Shown here: positions 12,670-24,300 of the stretch, piece by piece
Numbering within the stretch: position 1 is the stretch's first letter
Layout: each line of letters opens with the position of its first letter
DNA from: Fratercula arctica
Taxonomy: Eukaryota > Chordata > Aves > Charadriiformes > Alcidae
NCBI GenBank assembly: GCA_947846985.1
Contig: CANTUZ010000026.1
Coordinates: 54,852,730 to 54,916,729 of the forward strand
Direction: 5' to 3'
DNA length: 64,000 nucleotides
Program-made: the position numbers and the translations under genes
The notes under the pieces: model-generated
Told to the model about the DNA's origin: nothing
Databases searched by the model: none
What the model saw: the letters and a program-made list of their open reading frames with translations, nothing else

Positions 12670-15600
12670 TAACCAAGCTGACTGGAATATATTCATTAGT
12701 ATTTGTGAATGCTTCCAAGACAGTGAGTATATTATTTCTTAATTTTCACCGTACATACTAGTAAGAGTCACACATCTTTGTGTGACTATCTAGTGTACTT
12801 GGTGAAATTCCTGTGTAGGTTCTCACATAGAATATTTTCTTATATTATTCTTTTTAAGAATAAGTTATGCTAGTGCCTGTCAGGAAAGGCATAGGCATAG
12901 TTCTTCCTGCCTTGGGGCAGAAGTGTTAACTCAATAAGCGTTCAGTTTTCCATTATTTTTCTGGGATCACTCTGTTTTCTATGATTCCGTGTTGGAACAT
13001 TATGTGTTCATCACTTTCTTGTGTTGCAGTTTAGGCATCTTTGCTGAGTTAGCAACAGAAGTTTACCAAAACACTATTACTTACAAATGAACTCTTCCTG
13101 AAATTTGCAAATGACTTGGCTTCAGACAGTTCTATGTAAGATCTTACAACTTATTTATTTAGCATTTAATTTGGAGTACTTACTTATAGTCCAGAGAATC
13201 ATAGTCATTGCCTACTGCCCTGTATAAACAGAGTAATCACTGCAGCGTCTCTTCTTTAAAGCAAAGAAATATGTTGTGGGCTATTGCCCAGAAAGTAAAA
13301 CAACTGGATTAAGAAAAGGAATGTAAGCTTGTAAAAAAGTAAAAATCTGAGCCTGTACGCTGTCCTTTAACTTTTGAGGCCTGCGGTGCACTGACCCCAG
13401 CAGGCAGCTTAGAACCCACACAAACCCAGTACAGGGCAGTTTAAAATACAGTTTTACCCAATACTTTCCTGCTCACAGTATGTTATCACTGGTGAATTTG
13501 TCAGATTTCAAGACTGTGGATCACTGGCCATGAACTTACATGAGAAGACACATTAGGAAGCTTTCAGTGTGCATCAGTTCCCAAGGAAAGACCTTTTGAT
13601 TGCATCTTTAAAAAGTGGACCATATACCACACATTAGCTCATTTTCCTTTGATATTACTAACTTTAGAAGCATTATTCAGATGTAGTTTCACTGACAGTA
13701 GTTCAAAGCAAGAAAATCTTCCATCATCCAATTCTGCCGTATTTAAAGAGAATTTAATAGAGCCATGACAACTCAAAGGATTTTCGTTTTAACCTTTTGC
13801 ACCAACTCATTAAGATTTTTGCCTCTTCTGACCTTTTATATAAAGATTTTTTTTATTGCTTACAATTATCTTTTTTTCTGGTAATTACTTTTTTGTATCT
13901 TGCTAATTAGTAAATAGCTATTTTAATTTTCAAAGCTGCTTTCCTAATACCTTTGTAAGTAATGGCATGAAATACATGGCTGGCAAGCATCAAGCTCCAC
14001 ACTAGCAGAAATAAGGACATGTGATTGAGAAACCATAGATGAAAAAACACATCTGGAAGCTTATACCCTACCTATGGACTGAGCAATTATTTTATGATGT
14101 CAGAAAATCCATTCATTTTCTTTGTCCTCTCATCTCTTAAATGGCTAGTTGATTTAAGCAATATTTATCAATTATTTGAAGAATCTTGGCTGCAAAATAT
14201 TTTTAAAAGGCACTTATGACTCAAATCAAGTACCATTTTGTGATTCGTAACCTGCAAGTAGTAATATAATATATATAAATTTAAAATTAATCCCCTCACC
14301 AGTTCATTTTTAATACAATAGTGAATGATCTAGGTTAAGAGAGCACAAAGAGGAACAGCATACAAAATGAGAATATTCAGGATGTGGTTTTTCAGTCCAT
14401 TTTCACATATCCCTCAGGTCGCTCAGAGCTCTTTTTTTATCACTGTAAAGTAATGAGAAAAAAAAAAATCATGTAAGGATACTTAGTGGAACTAAACCTG
14501 GAGTCACAGGATACTTCAAATTCCATCATTGGACTGAGAGAGAAGATGGTAGTGGTTAATTTTCTTTGTGGTAAAATAAAGCATAATTTTCAGTTCTTTT
14601 AGTTCTGTATTAGCCACATGAGAGCTGCTATTTTCTGCATAATGTGTTGAGGCATCTGCACTTAGGCTTACTTTTTATATTAGTCTCTCTTGGCTTAAAG
14701 TCGCTTCCACTTAAATCGATAAAAATTAAATTAGCAGTCATTCGTGGGCCAGTGTCATTTTTCTCCTGATAATATCTAGCAGCCTGTTGTTGCTGTATTC
14801 TATGCTACCACACTGTACCTTTGCATGCAGTTTAGTAGAAACTGATATGACACCAGGGAGAAGGTCTGGAAGACCTGTGCTGCATTTGTGAAAAGTCTGT
14901 ATTCACTCTCTTTGAATCAGTCCATTGTAGCCAGTGAATAAAATGGGTTTTAAATTCATTTATCGATTGGATATTTTCCTATGGAGCCATTTTGCTTTTT
15001 CTTTTTATTCCGTATCTTCCAGATCTGGGCTATGTATCATATAAATGATTAAAGTATTGGTAAAATAAAGAATTAATACTAGCCATTGGTGAAACTGTCA
15101 GACTTGCAATCCCAAGAGCAAACGCTGCAGATATTATTCTATAGAATGACAAATTCTGATATTACATCTCTTTAAAAAGGCTCCTGACTCTCACAAATAC
15201 TTTATAATATAAAAATTATTAGGACACTTCATCAGCCATCCCAGTAGTGCTTGTAGAGTGGCAGAAAAAGTCAAAAAGGAAATGAAAGCATATTGAAAGC
15301 AGTTACCAAACTGACCTAAGCTCTGGGATTAAAATATTGATATTAAGGAATTTCCATAACAATAACTACTTGATCTGAGTTACTTTGCAAATTTAATATT
15401 AATTTTTTTCTCACAATACCAAATGCAAACAGCATAGTTTAGGGAGTTCTGAACTTCCTAAAATCTTCATTTAAGTAGCCATCTGAAATTGTATCACTCT
15501 TCCTTCCCTCTCACCCCTTTCTCTCTCTCAGAACGAGGTTTGATAGTGAAAAGGCAGAAAACATGTACCAGTAGAAAATTAAACATCCTTGTATGGAGTT

Positions 15601-16296
15601 CAGAGAAAAAGCAGAATATTACTGGCAGCACTGATCCAGGTTAAGATAGCCTGCTCTGGTTAAGTACCTAATGTCTCTTTTTGGTGCTTTTTTACTACTG
15701 TTTTACTACATATTGTAATTTCTAGTCACCTCCTGGGATAGAAAGTCGTGTCTTCTGCATTTGTGAGAGACATCTGATTATAAGAGCACTTGGTTGCTCA
15801 GATTGTTACGCAGTTGTGCTCATAGAAGTTAATTGTAATTTTAATTAGTGCCTATTTTTGTGCAAAATCAAATTTCTTCAAGTTTCTTTTAAAAAAAAGA
15901 AACTCAGCAAAGACTAATTGGTGCCAGTGGTGCTATCCTCTGGACTTTCTTCAGTGAGCTTCCTCTTTCTTCAGAGTCCTTCACATTGATGGCCCTGTAG
16001 AACCTGAGCATATCTTCATTCTGTCCTGAATTTTCTGCCCATTATTTGTCTCATAACTATAAGGAATCTTAATTCAAGTCTCACAGAAGAATACACAATT
16101 TTTAAATGCAACCAAATATAGTTAAGGCAAATCATTTAATCACTATTTTTAATTGCCCTCACATGCAAATATAATTCCTACAATACATACATTTTTCCTA
16201 CTTCCCTAAACCTACGCTTGTCCAAAAGACAAGGTAAGCAATGTTGAGGACTGAACTGCCCAAACATCAACTTTAACATACAGAATAAACTCATTC
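12670..16296. other. AT-rich non-coding stretch
   Basis: I see no gene. A small GC-richer patch at about 13370-13440 is too short to classify. A pyrimidine tract ending in CAG at 15496-15531 looks like a splice acceptor but has no supporting exon. Confidence 0.5.
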
Positions 16297-16342
16297 ATTA
16301 CAAGCAACTGGAAGTTAAAATTACAAGCAACTGGAAGTTAAA
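16297..16342 (+). repeat. perfect 23-bp tandem duplication
   Basis: Two identical 23-base units (16297-16319 and 16320-16342) beginning ATTACAAGCAACTGG stand head to tail. The absence of differences points to a recent slippage or duplication event. Confidence 0.9.
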
Positions 16343-17340
16343 ATTTCCAGGTATTTGAAACCAGGAAAGCTGCTGCATGCAGAACACCCTCTCCAATGGT
16401 ATATGACTCAACATGAATATTGGGAGACACTAGTTTTAGGCAAAATATGTTATGTATGCCCACAAAAATTCTACCAAATCTTTTTGGAGAGTATTCATTT
16501 AATTTCCTCACAGAAGTTTAGGTAAGACTGGAAATAACTCTCTTCACTAGAGGAGCAGTAAATCACTAACTCTTGTAACACTTTTCTGAATGGTTGCATA
16601 CCACATATTTTCTCTCAATTACAAGAGAATTAGAGACTTGTTTATCTTTGGAATTGGTCATCTCCATTAACAGACAGCTTTTGTAAACTAGAAGAACCTG
16701 CAATAGATTTATTTAACATGACTGTATAGCTCTCAAGAGCTTTATTTTCTGATTCTGCCAAAGCACAAGATTCAGCCCCCAGTGAATAAAATGTCTAACT
16801 TAACACTCAGAAAGCACTATTACATATAAATGCATTAGTTCACAATCTCTTACTTGATGTTTTCTTTATTTTGGCAATGTAGAAATTCATTATCAAAGAA
16901 ACCAAGTTTAAATATTATACCCTGCATTAGAAAAATTTTGCTTTAAAAATAGCTTTTAATTCTCAACTTCCTTATTAAACTACAATATTTAGAATCATCT
17001 ATCATCTGAATCTTCCCTCTGAAATAATTTCAGAAGATAGAAAAGTTAAAGACCTCTACTAATGTGCTAACTAGTTATAGTCTTATCCTGCTTCTGAAAA
17101 CTTCCCTGCAATGTCTTGTCTTCTACAAAGCTTTTGACTACTACTAGATCCTCCCATAGAAAGGATATCATTCATCTGAAAGAGAAAAAAAACCTTAAAC
17201 TAGCAAAAAGAAACTAAATTAAATTTATCAGTTAATTATTCTGGGTTTAACAGATTTGTCTTTGTTTCCTGACACTGAATCCATCTTCAGTAATACGTTG
17301 ATCAGATTCACATAGTCATTTTTCACATAATCAGAGTTGC
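16343..17340. other. AT-rich non-coding stretch before CR1
   Basis: I see no gene or recognisable repeat up to the 5' breakpoint of the CR1 copy. Confidence 0.5.
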
Positions 17341-18350
17341 AGTCAACGGCTCGATGTAGAAACCAGTGACAAGTGGCATTCCTCAGGGGTCAGTACTGGG
17401 ACCAGTGCTGTTTAACATCTTTGTTGGTGACATGGACAGTGGAATTGAGTGCACCCTCACCAAGTTTGACGATGACATCAAGCTGTGTGGTGCAGTCAAC
17501 ATGCTGGAGGGAAGGGACACCATCCAGAGGGACCTGGACAGGCTTGAGAGGTGGGCCTGTGTAAACCTCATGAAGTTCAACAGGGACAAGTGCAACGTCC
17601 TGCACCTGGGTCACAGCAATCCCAAGCACAAATACAGGCTGGGTGGAGAATGGTTTCAGAGCAGCCCTGAGGAGAAGGACTTGGGGGTGTTGGTGGATGA
17701 GAAGCTTAACATGAGCCAGCAATGTGAGCTTGCAGTCCAGAACACCAACCGTATCTTGGGCTGCATCAAAAGAACCGTGGCCAGCAAGTCAAGGAAGGTG
17801 ATTCTACCCCTCTACTCTGCTTTCATGAGACCCCACTTGGAGTACTGTGTCCAGCTTTGGACAAAAATGCACAAGAAGGACATGGACCTGTTGGAGAAGA
17901 TCCAGAGGAGGGCCAGAAAGATGATCAGAGGGCTGGAGTACCTCTCCTATGAAGACAGGCCAAAAGAGTTGGGGTTGTTCAGCGTGGAGAAGAGAAGACT
18001 CCAAGGAGACATTATAGCAGCCTTCCAGTACCTAAAGGGGGCCTACAGGAAGGACGGGGAGGGACTTTTTATCAGGGAGTGGAGTGACAGGATAAGGAGT
18101 AACAGTTTTAAACTGAAAGAGGGTAGATTTAGACTAGGTATTAGGAAGAAATTCTCTACTGTGAGGGTGGTGAAGCACTGGAACAAGCTGCCCAGGAAAT
18201 TTGTGGAGGCTCATTCCCTGGAAGTGTTCAGGACCCGCCTGGATGGGGCTTTGAGCAACCTGGTCTAGTGGGAGGTGTCTCTCCCCATGGCAGGGGGGTT
18301 GCACCTAGAGGATCTTTAAGGTCCCTTCCAACCTTCTATGATTCTGTGAT
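17341..18350 (+). mobile_element. CR1 LINE retrotransposon, 5'-truncated
   Basis: A ~1-kb GC-richer insertion holds the 3' part of a CR1 LINE: the C-terminal half of the ORF2 reverse transcriptase, then a short 3' UTR (GGGAGGTGTC..., CCCATGGCAGGGGGGTTG..., AAGGTCCCTTCCAACC), then the terminus TTCTATGATTCTGTGAT. CR1 elements are the dominant LINEs of birds. They are usually 5'-truncated, end in ATTCTRTG-type repeats rather than poly(A), and typically lack clear target-site duplications, all as seen here. The 5' breakpoint lies near 17341. The 5' UTR, ORF1, endonuclease and N-terminal half of the reverse transcriptase are missing, so the copy cannot move by itself. Confidence 0.95.
17366..18268 (+). 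pseudogene. CR1 ORF2 reverse transcriptase, C-terminal fragment
   Basis: A continuous 300-codon frame runs to a natural TAG. In a CR1 it would form the C-terminal palm, the thumb and the tail of the reverse transcriptase that copies element RNA at the genomic target. The first codon is GTG inside the conserved region, not a true start, so this is a fragment. Visible motifs are IPQGSVLGP at residues 5-13 (RT motif B region), the catalytic box at residues 34-37 read as FDDD where CR1 normally has FADD, the KCNVLHLG motif, the KHWNKLP segment and the terminal [11 protein letters not shown]. The frame stays open for its full length, suggesting a fairly recent insertion. The changed residue in the catalytic box and the missing upstream domains make function very unlikely. 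Confidence 0.9.
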
Positions 18351-21300
18351 ACAGAGGACAGTAGCAAGTACTGGACAATCTTCATTAGGGCCTTTCACCT
18401 AAAATAACAGTGTATCTGTATCAGAAATATCAGCATAGTAAGCCTTTTCTGGTGAGCATTGAATCTGATGACTTAGTTTACTCCTTCCTCACTGTCATTT
18501 CTACATTGTGCGCCTCTGAGGTAAAATAGAATGACAGTGCTTCTGGGTATTCTTTTCCCTACGCTACAGTGTAGAGGATAGTGACTTCTAAGTTTGTCAC
18601 ATTTACCATAAATGAAAAATTCCAACAAAGTTTGCCAAATAGACATGGTTATACACATGACAGCAACCCTCACTACAGCTTTATATCAGTATGAGCTTGT
18701 CATAGATACTGAATGACCTTCATGAACCAAACAGATATATGAACACAACATGCTAGACTGGGTCTTCTGCAGCAAAACTAAATCCCTTCATTACACTGCT
18801 GACCATGTTACAGATTTGCAAAATGACAAATGGTGAAGAAAATGGATTTGGACATGTCTATATACCTGCTTTTTTACTAGATGTCTTCTAGTAAAAGGTC
18901 TTCAAAAATTCAAGTTCAATATCAGGTTGTCGTGGCCCATCATTCCCTTTGAAAAACTGTGGCTGCTGACTTTGCCTAATCAGGGTAGCTGCAATGTCTT
19001 GCTAACTAGGGACCAGATTCAGACAAACAACCTGCAACATCCCTCTGAATGAGTGGCAGACTGACGTGTTGTCAGGGTGCAGTTCAATTAAGTAGCTAAC
19101 ATATTTACCGTGTTGCCAGTCTTAATCTGCTTTACCTAAAGAGACATAAAATTTACAGTTTTCTGGGAAAATTATGATCTCAATGCATTGGAATAATGTT
19201 CTTCCTAAGCTTTCAAAGGTCCATGAAAGAAGAAGAACAATTTGACATAGGCGCAAACTCTATTTATCAGTGATGTTAGAGTTTTCCTTTCGTTTATTTT
19301 TTCTTTTGTTTCTTATATATAATAATCTGTAGGGTCAGTTCATTTCTCAGTGAAATTTCCCATCATATGTCATTACACATGTCTTGATCTAATTTTCTGA
19401 GATGTGTGACATGAAACAATTATTTAATAAGATAACTAAAATATTGCTTGAAAAGGAAAACATTAATATAAGACACCATTCAAAGATGTTTTTCCTTCCT
19501 GAACAACTGCCTTTAGAAAATACCACACAGTTTAAGCTATTTTCAGATTTGTAGACAGGAGTAAGTGCTTGATCTAAAACTTGTATAGGGCTTTTTCGAA
19601 TCAGCTCTATTACAAGGATACGCAATCAAATCTCAGCAGCAGCACTTAACAAACTATAATAATTGCTCCTATTTCCAAAATGGTAATCTATTTAAAAATT
19701 AGAAAAACTTACTAATTAATAATGTGATTTCGCTTTTGTCTCTTAGATTTAGTATTTAATGTATTTGAATTTAACTTAATCTGTTTATGTCAATTTGGTT
19801 TTGCAGCCAGGAAAATTATTTAATAGATTTTTTTTTTTAAGAAATCGATGTCATTCAGTCAGCAACAGAACTCTGACTTACACTGACATGATTTTATTTA
19901 GCCTTGTAATTTGTGCTTCTTCCTCTTCTTCTGTAACTAAAACCTATACATTTTATCTTCATTAGGCCATGAAACTGTCATTTAACCAATGAAAAACATA
20001 CATTACATTTTCAGATGATTACTGTATGCTTTGAGAAGCTGAAACTGAAGGCTAAGAGAGCTTAGAAACTTTGAGAGCAATAATCACTATGAATTTCAAA
20101 GCCTACAATGTTGCTTTCCTACTAGAAAATGTATTTTTTATAATTATATATATGTTATTAAAGAAGGCCATAAGTACCCATACTGGAGCTCACTGACATG
20201 AGGCAGGTATCATACCACAGACTCAGAAAAGGCTCAGAACTTACGGCTTACTCCCTTCCTGGTTTGATTGAATCAATTTTCAGCTATATAGAAAATCACA
20301 AGCAAGGCACTGTTCCCGCTGGTGCAAGTGAGATGCATGTTGGGCGTCTCATCTAAATCTTATTTCAGTTTCTTTTAGCATCTATAGAGATAAATTGAAC
20401 ACAGAACTGGTAATTCAGAGCTTTCTGGACACCAGCCAATTCTAGGTGGCCCCTGGACAAATGGTTACTAAAAAGAATTCTAACATACTGCCAAACTGAG
20501 AATTCAATGTAAAAAATCAAGTAAATATATGCGTTTCAGATTCTTAGGTTTCTAGAACCGTGACCATCATCTAATCTAGAAGAATTCATCAACAATTTGA
20601 CAGCCATCAGTATTTTCCGATAACGTTCTGTTACTATGAAACATGAAACTTGCTCAGTGAGGCTGTCACTCAGAAGACTGGCAACACTGAGAGAGGCAAA
20701 GATGCTGCAAGAATTAAGATTGTCTCTACTACTTTTATTCAGTCCCCTTGTGAATGCATCTTATAGTATCACAAAACAAATCTCCCACAAAGTGTTTTCT
20801 TTAGTCGAGGTTGTATCCAGAGGATGAAGCAGGATTGTCTAAGAAATGTGAACTCTGTCTCTCAAATCCTTCTTCAGTTGTAATTTGGAAGGTTATCCGG
20901 AAGGTAAGAAGGAGGGAAATAAACTTGTGTGATCTAATGATTTAGGTAACTGCAAGTACCATGGAGAACTGGATTTTTAGCTTTATTTCTGCCATAAAGC
21001 ACCAGTAAGTGAAATGATGCATGGCTTGGTTGAAATAAATAATGCTTCTTCTGTGCTGGTAATATGCTTTTTACCTCAAAAAAACCCCATATTAATTATT
21101 TTTCTCACTGACAGAGATAATGTAGTTCATCCTCAAATATTTCGCTCTTTCACTTCCCTACGTGCATTTAGTATATTTTATCATCTGAAAAACTGGAAAG
21201 TGTCAAAAGAGACATCCTCTTTTTATCCTGTTTCATTCTTTTCACCTGAAAGGTATTTGGAAAATTTTACAGGTCTACAAGTAAGTGAATAAATAAAAAT

Positions 21301-24300
21301 TACCTCTGTAGAAAAACTCTAAATTTGAAAGCAAATAGTTCAAGTATAAAGATTTTGGAGGAAGGATAAGATCACCACAAACAAATGAAAGCGTTTTATC
21401 TAAAAGCTGAAACAACCCAGGCATTTCCTACTGGCAACCATAAACCTAGTAGAGGTTTTTGGTAACAGAAAATTTTTAAGTCCATAGGCAAAAAGAGTTT
21501 AGTATGTTAGAAGTCAAATAGAAAATTAACATAGATTTGGTTTTTTGGAAACTGCTGTCATTGAAGTTCTCCTGCAATTTCTAGCTGCCAAGGAAATTCA
21601 AGTTCCTCCAAAACATCCACAAATCTCTCTTGATGATGTGAGTGTATATTCCCTTTAGTCTTTCAGAAGCCAAACAGCAAAGACTGTTTCAATTTAATGT
21701 ATTACCTGTTGAAGTAGTCATTCAAAATTATTATTATCCCAAGGATTGGAAACTGGATCACTGAGATTATGATTTTCGTGCCCAAAAGCTGTTATGCTAA
21801 ATGAATGACTTAACATATTTGAGTGACAAAAGAAAAGAAATTCAATATCCCTGTGACACAGTTAAGGACTCTTAGATCAGCAATAAAGCAGTATCTTGCT
21901 CTTCTTCCTCATGATTAAAAAAATTAGTGATGGGCAAAAAGGGGCAGAAACAGAAGGTAGAGTCTGTAAAATTGAAATAGGGAGTCTCATGAGATCTGAC
22001 TACAGTCTTATGCTCTGAAAGTTGAGTTTGTGATTGTTGGTTGAGACCAGACAACAGTCCATCACACTCATTGGAAATAGAATGCACCGAGAAGGATTCA
22101 TCACCCAAGCAGAAGACAGACAAATGGATCCAGTGACAAAATGGAATCAACCCACGGAATATCAGAGAACCTGCTAATGTGATAGGTAGGAAAAGTTTGT
22201 AATTCAGCATATTCCCAAGCATAACACCCTTTCACTGTGAAAAGTGAAAGACTCTTTCATGGTAGGTGTTGCTCATCAAAGCATGCTTTATGATACGGCC
22301 CTTCACATTTTCCAAGGAATCTTCACTACTGGCAGAAATAAGATATCAAGCTCTGAATGCATTAATGTGGGAAAAAAAATGATTTCTAAATTGGATTAAT
22401 CCTGAAAACTTGCTATAAAATGCAAGTTGTAGCAATGAAAGAAATGTTTTCAAACTCAATTTGGTATTTTACTTGGATTTGTCAGAAATAATTCTGCAGC
22501 ATATGTGTGAAACTGTGAGAACTCCATTCCTCTGTGCGTATACATCAGAGTTCAGCCTTATGGACAAATTCTGATGCATACTCAATGAGAACAGATTGGC
22601 TTCATGACCAAGCTTCTTTGCAGTTCATAACTCCGCAATGTTTGTGTAGCGATGACAGTAATTGCTTGAGTAAGTGGTACTAGCAAAGAATTTCAACAGG
22701 ATAGAATCTTGCCTGCTTCTGAAAGAAATTATTGGGTAAATTCTATCCCAGTACAATACTTATTAGATGCTTTACGTGCCTTTCATTCTTAAAACATAGA
22801 CTTTGATGATAGAGCTATGTGATTTTTTTATACTTCATGGCAGTAAAGGCTGATATTTGTCATCCACTGCTTTGGGTTTTGTTCAGTTCTTTCAGATCTG
22901 TTCTGAAAATCTCTGTCTTGAGAGTAAGAAGTCCTCACAGACAGCTACCTCTCATTCTTCAGATAGTTTGTGAACCTCTGTTAAAAATGTAGATAAAAGT
23001 ACTTAAAAGACCAGTAGCAAATCACTGTAGGGGGTGAGAAGAGAGGAAGAAAGACTGTGATTTCAGATAAAGAGTAATGTTGCAAAATATGTAGCTTTTT
23101 TGCATAACAGAATTGACATTATTTTTGCATACCCATTGTGATTCATGTAAATAAAGGTCAATGTCTTAGGCAGAAATCATGGATTATATTTATCCAAAAT
23201 TTTTGATATCTTTTATTTACTTTTTGGTACCATGGACATGCAGGTCTTGATTCAGTAATATACGGCAATCAAAAAATAACTTTTTTTTCTAGAAAACAGT
23301 TAAAACAGCATGGATAATTTTTTACTTCAGTTATTTTGAGAAGAGTAGAAGAGGTTACTGTATTTATTTCAAATTTTACTACCAGTCTGGCTTCATGTGC
23401 AACATATCTCATTTTCATGATTGTCCCAAGGGAACAAAAGTCAGACAGCGTTACTGAAACATATTTCAGCAAAATAAAGCAATATAATGCAGGACATTCA
23501 ATCTGATATAGTGGAGAATGAAAATGAATGGTCACAATTTCATAGACTGACAAGACTTTTCAAGACAAAGTGTGAAAGTTTTCTTAAAAAACAAATAATA
23601 TTTCAGTATAACAGGGGGTTTATTCCATGTAATGGAAATGCCCTGTTAAAGTTTGTCTGCTGTAAGTGTATTATAGCCTTAGACTCCCTATCAGAATAAT
23701 TTCCAATCTGTACTGGAAAAGTAAATACAAAAGCATGGGTACAGAAATATGCCCATGATTGTTCACTGCAATAAACAAGCCATACAAGCAAAGTTGACTT
23801 GGAATTATTGCACAGCATACTTCAGCACACAATGTTTTGGTAGTCTCAACTTTTGCAAAACAATTCTTGGTGATTACTAACTAGTCAATCTCCATAATAT
23901 CTAGTGAAGCACAAAGGCCAAGTTGCAGTCAGTGACAGCAGTTACTATTTTTCAGAGAGCCCTCTCTCAGCCTTTTGCCATATTGCACTGTCACGAGAGA
24001 TGGCATTTTGGCCTTTGAAATCCAGAACACCAGCTGCATCCTGCACTTTCCCCCAAACAAGCCTACATGAATGATAAGAGTAATCTCAATTTTCATAATT
24101 CACGTATCTTTTTGTGAAGTTACCACAAAAAAATAAGCATATCTAAGCAAATAATTGGTTTGTAAACTATTGTGACTCTACTGTGATGACTTTGTCATCT
24201 CTGCACGGGACAAAATGATGATAAAATATCTTAAGGTTCTTTGGGCTTGGAGTCTTTTTTTCCAGGTTAGATGTTAAGATGTTAACTAGACCTTGCTGCA

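Noticed and set aside
12976..12995. TTTCTATGATTCCGTG resembling a CR1 3' end
   Set aside because: No CR1 3' UTR or coding sequence precedes it, so the short match is probably chance.
17383..18004. Minus-strand and alternate-frame open frames over the CR1
   Set aside because: They are shadows of the CR1 reverse-transcriptase frame in GC-richer DNA.
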